From Eupeodes corollae (lineage: Eukaryota; Arthropoda; Insecta; Diptera; Syrphidae): 64,000 bases of DNA. The position numbers and the translations under genes were made by a program. The DNA is taken from the NCBI RefSeq assembly GCF_945859685.1, contig NC_079147.1:194353174-194417173 (forward strand). Direction: 5' to 3'. Under the pieces are notes generated by a model. The model saw only the letters and a list, made by a program, of their open reading frames with translations. It did no database searches and was not told where the DNA came from. Positions 34,703 to 44,600 of this stretch are shown in pieces; within the stretch, counting starts at the first letter, position 1, and each line of letters starts with the position of its first letter.

Positions 34703-36390
34703 CTTAAGCGGCTGTCGATGTTGGAAACGGACACACTTAGGCCAGTTTAATGGCCCATTGTGATACCACATGAAACTTGAGGCTTCCTCCTAAGCTCAAT
34801 GGAACCAGCTTGAGTCCCTTACAAAACGTGAGAGGCTGATTATACCGATATGATTTAGATCGTTAAGATCGTTAAAGAAGAATTCTCCTAGGTAATTCTT
34901 GCGTTTTCGAGCTAAAGCAGGGCATGTGCAGAGAAGATGAAGAACCGTTTCTTCCTCTTCCTCGTCCATACAGCTTCTGCAAAAGTCATTTGAGAATACG
35001 CCTAGTCTCGTGACGTGCTTTCCTATTAGACAGTGTCCGGTTATGACACCTATTATCGAGCTTATATGCGATCTGCTTAGAGAGAGCCAGCACCTTGAAC
35101 GTTTTAAATCCAGTGTTGGCCAGCTGTTTTTTGTGACTTGACACGTGGTGATGTTGTTCCACCTGGTGCCTACCCTCCTCACAGCGTCTTGCATTATAAG
35201 CAGTTTACAAGTAGCGATTAGTATGCCAGTATGTGACAAACGTGGTAGGATGGGCTACACTCTACCGTTCCTGGCAAGTTCATCTGCCTTACAGTTTCCT
35301 CGAATGTGTCTATGGCCCCGCCTGGCACCCAGCAAATGTGAATATTTAACTGTTGTGCCATCTCTATTAGAGAAGGTCGACAGCTATAGACTGTTGTAGG
35401 CACAGAGTCCAGAGATTTGATAGTGGCCTGACTATCTGAGAAAAAACGGATATCAGATGTTGATATCACGTTTTCTTTAAGCCAAGACAACACTTGTTTT
35501 ATCGCCAAAAGTTCCGCCTGGAACACACTACAATGATTTGGAAGGCGGAATGAGAGACTTAATTTCAGTCGTTCAGAGTACACACCTCCATGTCTTGAAT
35601 GTCGGTAATTGGATATTTTTTTCTTTGTAAAGAGGTCAGTTTTGATTTTGTGAGGCTTGATAACAAGTCCACACCGATCCTCCCAGGTATTAAGCTTGTT
35701 TAAAGTATACCGCTATAGAAATATCGTCTCCATAGTCAAATATTCTGAACCCCCCAATCTTTAAAATTGTTTGTAATTCACTTACAACTAAGTTCTAGAG
35801 GATTGGAGGAAAAAACAGTACCTTGCAGACATTTCTTCCTATAGTAAAGTCATCCATTTTTGAATTGATAATTTTTCCTATCAGTATATGATGTATCAAT
35901 TTATACTGTTTGACTTAACTACCTTTAGACATGATAGCGCAGATATGTTTGCAGATACGTACTCATGGTTGAACTTCGCGTGTGTGTAGACTTGCCTTAA
36001 TTGTAGTCATCTTTACCATTAGATAACGAAGATTTCTTTATGTTTGCCCTTAAGTGAATATCAATCAAAAGTTCAAATGTCTGAAGACAAAATGGCAATA
36101 AGCCTAAAGCTCTTAGATCTTTTGGGTTAATATGACTATATTTGGGTGTTTTAAGTATAAACACAATTTTTACTTCTCTTCATGAGAATTTAATGTGAGC
36201 GAGATTGATTCAAGTATTGAAGATTTCGGTAAGAATATTTTTAAGAATATCATAATTTTTTGAATTCCCCATGGAATTATTCCATCTAGCCCTGCAGACT
36301 TCTATGAAAACCGTTGTTTGCCCATTTTAGTTTTTTTTTGAAATCAGACCTTGTGGAGGAGATAAGTTAGTGACAAAGCTGTTTGGGTCA
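34690..36390 (-). mobile_element. RNase H-bearing LINE (I/R1-like), 3' half
   Basis: Read on the minus strand. A decayed RT lies at about 36390-35640: SLQGLDGIIPWGIQK, then REVKIVFIPKTPKY, then NPKDLRALGLLPFCLQTFE and LLIDIHLR. The palm region has decayed, and the RT end reads WEDRCGLVIKPHKIKTDLF. A clearer RNase H follows at 35583-35218: GGVYSERLKLSLSFRLP, VFQAELLAIKQVLSWL and DIRFFSDSQATIKSLDS, with the catalytic E and D visible. The C-terminal domain (35239-34796) carries a cysteine/histidine knuckle: FCRSCMDEEEEETVLHLLC, then CPALARKRKNYLG. The RNase H after RT places it in the I/R1/LOA group. One frameshift separates the RNase H and C-terminal frames (35.22-35.24 kb). It ends in the TTAGG-like tail. 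Confidence 0.85.
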
Positions 36391-38022
36391 GTGTTGTAAA
36401 CATGGAGAAAGTGTAGTTCCAGAAGCAAGTGGAGGAAACCAAAACAAAACTATAAGTAGACTAAAAAGCTTTTACCTTTTCAACACACATTGATGGAGTT
36501 CTTGTATGGATCCTTTTTAAATACTTCTTTATTGGTTTTGGCTCCGTTGAAGGGTTTTCTGCAATCTTTTCTTTAGGGATCAGTTTGCAGAGATTGTTTG
36601 AGGATGAACGATATAGTTCAGTTCTGATTAAAAATAATAAGTTGGTCAGTGTTTTCAGCAAAGTTTACGAAAAGAGTATTAATTAGAAGGTTCGAAAACT
36701 ATTTTAAATTGGATGTATCTGTGATCAGAAAAGTTATTTGTTTAAAGTAAAAATTCCAAAAGATGTGAACAGAATTCGAAAAAATGTTAGCCTTCTTATT
36801 TTGAAATTTTAATTGTTCATATATTTTCAGATTCTTAAAGCAAACTTTTAATCTTTGCTAAAAAAATTAAAGTCTTTAAATGTGTATTCGAAAAGACATT
36901 GACCTCCAATATATTTTTTCACTCAAATCAAATTGTTTTAAAGATTTATAAAAAAAAAAAAACATTTGAAGTCGAAAAATCTTTTTAAGTTGAAAAAAGG
37001 TATCCTTAACTTATTCCCGATTGATCTTGAGCTCTCGTTTAAATTTTTCGTAAGATTCGTTAATAAAATTTTAAAAAATTGTTAGCAGTATTCGACAAAA
37101 GGGGCTTGTATCATAATTTTAAAAACGATTTTGTAAATGAATTTTTTTAAACATTTTGACACTTCTACCAAATTTTATGAGTACTAGAATTCAGTTTAAT
37201 TATTTTTCAACGAGTTGGAAGATTAAAATTTGAATCAGTTCAATCAGTTTTTAGTATTTTCAAATGGTTATCTACTTAAAAATAATTTTTGGTTTTTTAA
37301 TGGCGATAAAAGTTTTATTTAGGGTGGAAACGATATTACCTGGTATTTCGAAAAATGAAAAACTAATCCGTAGAATAAAAGCACCTTAAATAAATTAGTG
37401 GATTTGGAGATCGTTAACTTTACATTCAGTTAAAGTAGATATCTGTACTAAAAAGGGTCTTTGTAGAAGGTTACTCTTTAAACAAGCGTGTTATTATGTT
37501 TTTTTATTAAACCAACCCAATCCTTCAACTTGGTTAAACTAATTTTTCTAAGCCCGTTTAAGAATTCAGAGTTTTTAAGTATTTTTTCTACTTTTACCCA
37601 TTTCATAAAAAAATCTTCTTGTTTCCAAAAACACAAATTCCAATAAAATACGAAATTCTTTTTCCACATCACATAAGACATTTCAAAATTCCTCTTAAAA
37701 TGTTGAATGATATTATTATTTTTTAGAACTCATGTGGTTAGAGTTCTAAAAAAATGCCCTACAAAAATAAAAATCCCTTTGAAATGCGTATATGATATTT
37801 TGTTTTTTAACATTCTTCACCCACACGAGATTAATGGCTGTATGTTCCTTTGCTAAAAATAAAAATGAAAACATTCCTATGCAAAGAAAAAATAGCCTCT
37901 AGGTTGTCATAAAAATCTCCTACATTTATATTTTATTTCTTTTAAATTACCCATCAAAGGAATAACAATCAACTTTTGCCGCTAACCCACAAATAAATAA
38001 AATTGTTCTCCTTCAATTTCAG
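36391..38022. other. No gene seen upstream of the receptor exon
   Basis: AT-rich, no recognisable transposon. A promoter or upstream non-coding exon of the receptor could lie here, but nothing specific is seen. Confidence 0.45.
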
Positions 38023-38752
38023 GAATTCATCAACTGTGTAAACAAAAAGCTCATAGTCCTTTTCTCCTTATCAACAAAATACAAATCACAAAACCTTATG
38101 GTTAAAAATCAAGAGAATCCTTAACAGAATAAGAAAAAAGACTTTGTTTGTAAATCATATCGTTGGAAGAAAAGAAAGTAAAGTGAAGTTAATATAAGTT
38201 ATACGAGGCTTACATTTAATTACCTCACACCACCCTCTTCCATCACACTAAATACATAAATATAAAAATAATAAAATCCGAGTTAACAAAATGAGAAAAA
38301 TAAAAAAGACAAACAAGAATCTGTTGCCCAAAACAAAAAAGTCGTAAAGAAACTTTATGCGATAAGCGAGAAGAGTCAAAGTCATCATATCCTTCAAAAA
38401 CTACTCAGAACAAAAAAAGGAAACACAGGATTTATTATCCTAAGCAAATGAAGTGAGCTCAATCGCAAAAGGAGCAAAAGGAGGGACTTGGAATATATAA
38501 ATCTGAAGAGATTAATTTGAGTACCTATCGACAGAAATGAATACAAGTTGCAAAAGTTATCCTTCTTTTGAAATGATGTCCTTCTCATAACGAAAAAAAA
38601 GAAGAAGATAAGTTTACTAAGTCATTCGAAGCAGATTGTTAATAAAAAATGTCTCCGAAGTCCATGAATGTCTTCCAATTCTTAGAAATTCAATCAAAAG
38701 GACACTTCCAGCAACAGCAACTTCAACAACAACAACAACGACCACCACGATA
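38023..38752 (+). other. Possible 5' untranslated part of the receptor exon
   Basis: A good 3' splice site (TTGTTCTCCTTCAATTTCAG) ends at 38022, and the stretch from there to the ATG at 38753 contains stops in the coding frame (last one TAA at 38618-38620). This is compatible with a 5' UTR that continues an upstream non-coding exon. The frame is open from 38621, so a non-AUG or upstream in-frame start cannot be excluded. This is inference only. Confidence 0.3.
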
Positions 38753-39431
38753 ATGTCAACCAACAGGCAACAACAACAACAACAAAGTACAATCATGACA
38801 ACGAATGATAGAATCCTGCAGATGGCAGTTAGTGCTGCCTTAACAATATCAAAATCCTCAACATCTTCATATGACCCCTCCTCAATTATGGGTGTGAATA
38901 TGAATGTGAATATAAGTGATGTTGGTGACGATGTTACAGATTTGGGTATTGGTGAAAGGACATCAAATTTGTTACACAGGAACCTGGCTCACCACCACCT
39001 CACAACACGTTCCCTTAATTCCAATTTGGATAGTCCATCGTCGTCGTTACTATCATCATCATCATCCTCGTCGTCCTTGTCGTCATTGAATTCTGTTTCT
39101 GTGAATAATTTCACTTCAATCCTAACGAGAGCAACGACATTGTTAACAACACCTGCATCAACATCACTATCGCCAACAACGATATTGAGAAATTCTACCA
39201 TCATCAGTGGTAGTGGCGGCGGAGGTGGAGGCGTTGGGAGCGGTGAAGATGAGAGCAGGTCCTTCACGCAATTATATCCTGGGAGTTCGTCTTTTATCAC
39301 GAATCAAAGTTACAATTTAAGTGGAGTGTACATAGATGAGGAACCTTCGGGAGAGTATGTCTTTGATAGGACGGACGTGAGAGTGATATTTATAACTTTG
39401 TATACGATGGTCTTTTGTTGCTGTTTTTTTG
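38753..39431 (+). CDS. TrissinR: 5' coding exon of a neuropeptide GPCR, probably trissin receptor
   Basis: The start is the first ATG in an open frame; 226 codons and one base follow to a splice donor. The N-terminal 200 residues look extracellular and are low-complexity: a Gln run at residues 6-11, Ser-rich stretches near 93-110 and a Gly run near 155-160. Five N-glycosylation sequons are visible (NIS, NFT, NST, NQS, NLS), as expected for a receptor ectodomain. The exon ends in EYVFDRTDVRVIFITLYTMV followed by FCCCFFG, the start of transmembrane helix 1; the remaining helices must be in later exons. No N-terminal signal peptide is evident, which is common in class A receptors. The DRTDVRVIFITLY stretch is what I remember of the insect trissin receptor (a Gq-type peptide receptor of the nervous system). 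Another peptide GPCR is possible. It is the only host gene recognised here. Confidence 0.7.
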
Positions 39432-39437
39432 GTGAGT
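39432..39437 (+). other. Splice donor GTGAGT of the receptor exon
   Basis: The sequence TTTTTTTG|GTGAGT matches the donor consensus exactly over GTGAGT. The split is after the first base of a glycine codon (phase 1). Reading on past this point leaves the helix after six more codons and hits a stop, so the exon must end here. Confidence 0.85.
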
Positions 39438-40019
39438 ACGTTGAAAATATATAAGCAATTTATAAATAAACTAAAATTAAACAAAACACTACTAACTTAT
39501 GCACTAAAGTCAAGATTAATTTAAAAATTGACTTAAGCTTTTTAACGCTAAATAGGATCCAGACATATTACAAAAATGTATTATTTCTTTTAAAAATTTG
39601 ATGTAAGCCTCAAAAACCTAAAAATTATGTTTCTTTTAATTGAAAACTTTGAAAACAATTCCGAAGATTTCCAATTTGTACTAAATTGCATCATTTCTGA
39701 TATTAAAAATCTAATCAGAATTCATATCTTGATAATAGGAAGTGATAAAAATGGGTTTTGCAATTCTTCGACTTGCAGCACAAATTTCAAAACAGGCAAA
39801 GGTTCTTAAAATAGTTTAATTTAACTTGGAGTACAAAAATAAGTACACACGTTACAGAAATACTTTCGAAAAAGATCAAAGGAAGTCATTTTTGAAGCAA
39901 GTTTTTATGAATTAAATTTTTTGTCATTATTTCATTCCACAAAATTTGAATATTGTTTTAATTAAAAAACAAGAAAGTGCAATATTTAACATACTAGGCT
40001 GAATAGCTGATGGAGCTCG
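39438..40019. other. Start of the receptor intron, no feature seen
   Basis: AT-rich, nothing recognisable before the mariner-derived piece at about 40020. Confidence 0.5.
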
Positions 40020-40440
40020 AAGCTCCGACTTGAAAAAGTACTGTCACATGTGCATTGTATCAGAGGGGGATTATTTTGAAGGGGATAACATAATTTTGGA
40101 TAAATATATGAAGATTTTTTTTATTAAAAATAAAAAGTCACCTTACTTTTTTTTATGTAATATTGGTTTGATTTATAATTCTTAAAAGGTTAAAAATACA
40201 ATATTTTCTTTTACATTAATTTGACAAATTGTTTAAATTTTATATAAAGCACTAAGGGGTCTTCTAGTGACCTAATTGAACTTTCATTTCTAACTTTCAA
40301 TCTAAAATTTTTAACTATACTGTATCCATTATAAAAGGCTTCCCTTTAAACCTAGAAATATGCCACAGGAACTAGGACCTCAAATTGAACCAAATAAACG
40401 AAAAAGTGTTGCCACACGTGTTTCTTAGAGCATTTCTTTT
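40020..40440 (+). mobile_element. 3' end of a mariner-like element (Rep-C, copy 1)
   Basis: The plus strand reads SEGDYFEGDNIILDKYM near 40060, resembling the C-terminus common in mariner-type transposases. It is followed by a non-coding part including TGGTTTGATTTATAATTC and ATTTTCTTTTACATTAATTT. The non-coding part recurs in the same orientation at 49350-49640. Only this end is present. Assignment to mariner rests on the short C-terminal motif. Confidence 0.5.
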
Positions 40441-40734
40441 CTTTTCAATATGCGTAAATCTAGTTCATTTTACAAAATTTTGAAATTAATAAGTGATTTC
40501 AAAAAGTAAACATTAGATTTTAAGGATTGAATACTTGGCAAGGGTTCATCTTACTCACATTTGTATGAACCCCTTTTTTTAAAGTATCTGCTTTAAATAA
40601 AAGTTTCAACTTATTTGTATATGATGAAAGTCTTTTTGACTTGTTTTATAAAACATTGAAACAAAACAATAGAGATGGCTTTTTGTAAAACATTATTTTT
40701 ACAATTTTGTTAATTTTTCTTTTCCTTTTTTTTG

Positions 40735-40739
40735 GATTG
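40735..40739 (+). repeat. Target site duplication of BEL, left
   Basis: GATTG directly before the 5' LTR, identical to GATTG at 48686-48690. A 5-bp duplication is typical of LTR retrotransposon integration. Confidence 0.9.
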
Positions 40740-40967
40740 TGTTGAGCTAAGAAACAGAACGCCACCCACCAACTAGTCTTCAATTTGATTGTTTTTATAA
40801 AGTTATATAATTGTAAATGTCAAATTCAAATTCTGCTTATCATGTTTCATTTTTATTGTTGTACCATTATGCCTATTTTGTGACAATAATGTCAAGAAAA
40901 TAAATCATTCTTCTCTATAACGTTGGAACGAAAAGATCGTCTTTTATTTTAATTTATCGGCGAAACA
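40740..40967 (+). repeat. BEL 5' LTR
   Basis: It begins TGTTGAGCTAAG and ends CGGCGAAACA, with standard TG...CA ends. AATAAA near 40899 would serve as the polyadenylation signal in the 3' copy. Promoter elements were not resolved. Confidence 0.95.
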
Positions 40968-40969
40968 TT

Positions 40970-40987
40970 TGGTCCTATCGAGCCGAA
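40970..40987 (+). other. Candidate primer-binding site
   Basis: TGGTCCTATCGAGCCGAA begins two bases after the LTR, with the TGG expected to pair with tRNA CCA. The complement resembles the 3' end of tRNA-Tyr as I remember it, apart from one extra base. The primer identity is tentative. Confidence 0.5.
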
Positions 40988-41153
40988 TTAAACTAATACA
41001 TATCATCAAAGTTGATTGTGATAAATATACAGATAGTAAATCTTAAAGACTGTGATAAATAAAGTAAAATAATAATACTGTGACATAATCAAAACAAAAT
41101 ACTGTGATAAAAAATACAAATTGTGAGTGTACGTCGAGCGTCATCGAGCATAC

Positions 41154-41265
41154 TGTCCAGTGAAGTACCCATACGTTGTCTTGTCCTGCGGAGCATCCAG
41201 TCAGTGTCCTGTCCAGCGGAGTTCCCAATCAGTGTCCTGTCCAGCGAAGTACCCAGTCAGCATCT
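41154..41265 (+). repeat. BEL leader: four 28-bp tandem repeats
   Basis: Units start at 41154, 41182, 41210 and 41238, each opening TGTCC and containing a GCGGAG- or GTGAAG-like core followed by CCAGTCAGTGTCC or a variant. The period is exactly 28 bp. Non-coding leader. Confidence 0.85.
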
Positions 41266-41442
41266 CAGCCTGCAATTAATCAACACAATTAATTTATAAA
41301 TTCATGTGAGTAATTATATCAAATTATACAAAGTGCAATAAACGTAACAAAGAAAATCAATATTTTTTGGAGAATTTAACCACCAAATGTGATATTGGAT
41401 TGCCGTTGCTTCATAACTGTTGTCCGTTATAACTGTTGCTGC

Positions 41443-41478
41443 ATTACCGTTGTCACCGTTATTACCGTTGTCACCGTT
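41443..41478 (+). repeat. BEL leader: two 18-bp tandem repeats
   Basis: ATTACCGTTGTCACCGTT occurs twice without a gap, inside a wider CCGTTGT-rich stretch (about 41401-41510). It is open in the gag frame but lies before the likely ATG. Confidence 0.85.
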
Positions 41479-41655
41479 TTAACTGTTGCCATCATTATCA
41501 CCGTTCATCATTACTGTGCAGAAACTGTGGAGAATTTGTCGAAATCATCGTGTGGAATTTTCATCATTTATCCTGCTTTTAAAGTGAGTGCAATAATTTT
41601 TATATTTATCATATCATATATTGAGTGTTATATATACATACATACATATATTACA

Positions 41656-44600
41656 ATGAGTGAATCAGCCTCAATGAAATTATTTAAGAAAACTTGTGCT
41701 CAAGTCAAAAAGAGTTTCACGAGTTATAAAAATTTGGGTGCTGAAAGAAAATCCAAGAGTTATTTGCATGTTCGATTGAGTGTTTTAGATGATAACTATA
41801 AGAAAATTAGTAGTCTTTTCGATGACATTCAGAAATCAGATGAAAGCGAAGATGTAGCGGATAAGTGTGAAGAATTATATGATTTCATTGTCGAAATGTG
41901 TCTCTGTTATAAATCAGACATTCTAAACGATTTAGAAGAATTGGTGAAGTTAGATGGTGGTCAATCTGGTGAAGCCACTAGAAAGGTAGAAAGGAATGAT
42001 GAATCTCATTTTAATAGTACTATGAAAACACCACATGTACATGAGATTAAGCTTCCTCGTATAACTCCTCCAACCTTTTATGGAGATTACAATACTTGGC
42101 GTCCTTTCCATGACCTTTTTGTGTCATTGATACACAACAATTCTTCTTTATCGAATATCGAGAAATTGACATATTTAAAATCATGTTTAAAGGGTAATGC
42201 TGCATCATTATTAGACTATTTAGAGGTTAATAATGATAATTATGATGAGGCTTGGGAAATTTTGACAACACGCTACGACCACAAAAGAATTTTAGTCAAC
42301 TCACAGTTAAAATCATTTTTTGAGCAGCCAATAATTAAGGTTGAAACGTCAGATTCCATCAAGTGTCTGTTAGATAAATCGAAAGAAGTGCTTCATGCTT
42401 TGAAGAACTTAGGTGTGCCAGTAGAAAGTTGGGATGTTTTCGTGATTTTCACATTGCTACAAAAACTACCTATAAAAACACAACAGTTATGGGAAGAAAA
42501 GCTTGGATTAACAAAGGAGCTACCTTCTTTCCATGAATTTTCAGTTTTTTTGGAAACTCGTTTTCGTTCTTTAGAAGTTGTTTGCCAATCAGGGTTGAAG
42601 TCACTAGATTCCACTAGTAAGGAACCATCTAAATTCAAACCAAGAGTATTTCACTTGAATTCTACAAGGAAGGATACTCGTAGTTGTGCAGTATGTCATC
42701 GCGGTCAGCATACACTTCGCTCTTGTTACTCATTTTTAGATTTGGATGTACCTGAAAGAATGAAGATAGTTAAACAAATAGGAGTTTGTGAAAATTGTTT
42801 GGCTTACAACCATAAAACATTCAAATGTCCGAGTGAGAAACGATGTTATCACTGCAGACAGAAACATCACTCACTTTTACACGATTCTCATTCTACTCAG
42901 CAGTCATTTAACAATCAACCTTCATTTTCTCAAGATTCACAGTTCAACAATTCACAGCCGTCTAATTCGCACAATTCACAACCACATCGTAGAAATCCAA
43001 TACCAGTTTCAAATCAAAATAGCTATCCAGTATCAACACAAATCAATCCAAACGCTCCAGCATTTCATCCAGGTAGTGATCAAGCTTCATCAACGAACAC
43101 CACTCGCAGTTATCACCTCTCAAATCAAGCGAATTCTTTCGTTCTACTTGCCACAGCAGTAGTTCAGATTCAGTCATTGAACGGAGAGTTTGTGAATTTG
43201 AGAGCGCTGATAGATCCAGGTTCAGACGCAACATTCATCACCGAAGCAGCAGCACAACAACTTAATTTAAGAAAATGTCGTACCCTTGTCGAAGTCTCTG
43301 GATTTGGAAATAACAAAACAGGTTCTTGTCAAAGCTTTGTCAACATAAAATTAAAATCGATACATACCTCATTTGAGATAGGTGCTAGGGCGTTCGTTTT
43401 TAAAACTTTAACTGGTTTACTTCCCAATAAAGAGTTTCTTCCACATCAATGGACCCATATTCAGGGTTTGAGTTTAGCCGATCCCTCATTTCACAAACCT
43501 GCTAACGTTGACTTGCTATTAGGTAGTGATGTTTTTAGTGAAATAGTTCTGCCGGAGATAGTCAGGGGAACAGAAGCAGTTGCTCCAATTGCTCAAAACA
43601 CTCAACTTGGATGGATCGTCTTTGGTAAGGTACCTGTCGAAACATTTCGGATACACTTGCAGTTTGTCGACATCGATTCACAACTTCGCAAATTTTGGGA
43701 AATTGAAGAAACACCGTTCGATGAACCTGAAGCTGCGGAAGACGCTGCTTGTGAGAAGCATTTTCAGATGAACACCTGCCGTTTACCAGATGGAAGATTT
43801 GAAGTTGCATTACCTTTCAAGGACGGTGATAGACCTGCACTTGGAAACAGTCAGCAAGGAGCCTTCAGAAGATTTCTTCAACTCGAACGAAGACTCAACA
43901 ACAATCCAGAGTTACACAAACAATATGCAGCTTGCATTTCCGAGTACCTTCAACTAAATCACATGGAAGAAGTAGATGTCAGCCAAGGAATTCTTAATTC
44001 ACCATTCTATTATGTCGTGCCTCATCATGCTGTATTTAAGGAGTCCAGTACCACAACGAAGTTGCGAGTAGTTTTTGATGCTACCTTCAAAACTTCTGAC
44101 GGAACGTCCTTGAACGAACATCTTTTGGTTGGACCTAAGACACAATTAAACATTATGGACATCATTTTAAAATGGAGAACTTTTAAGATTACCTTGACAG
44201 CGGACATTGAAAAAATGTACCGGCAAATTCAAATGAGAGACCAAGACACGCTTTATCAGCTAATTTATTGGAGAAGTGACAACCAGAGTCCTTTGAAGCT
44301 GTATCGTTTAAAAACAGTAACTTTTGGAACCGCATCTGCTCCTTACTTGGCAACACGTACTTTGAATAAGCTCGCTGATGATGAAAGGCAAAATTATCCA
44401 TTAGCAGCTGATATGATAAGACAAGACATGTACGTTGATGATTTAGTAAGCGGAGCAGACTCAATTTACGAAGCTCAACAGAAAGTGACCGAAGTCAACC
44501 AACTCTTATTATCAGCTGGCTTCCATCTTCGGAAATGGGCCAGTAATTTTGAAGAAGCTCTTGTGAACATCGCTCATCAAGACCGTGCAGTTGATTTCAT

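Noticed and set aside
38636..38752. Upstream part of the receptor frame as coding sequence
   Set aside because: It has no ATG (the first codon is TTG) and consists mainly of an ACAACA repeat. The first ATG is at 38753.
38989..39300. Antisense open frame over the receptor exon
   Set aside because: It is a shadow of the low-complexity codons (poly-Ser read backwards as poly-Asp/Glu).
41389..41655. N-terminal extension of the BEL polyprotein before the ATG at 41656
   Set aside because: The frame is open but starts without an ATG and is made of repeat-derived hydrophobic codons (CCGTTGT repeats). It is best read as leader.
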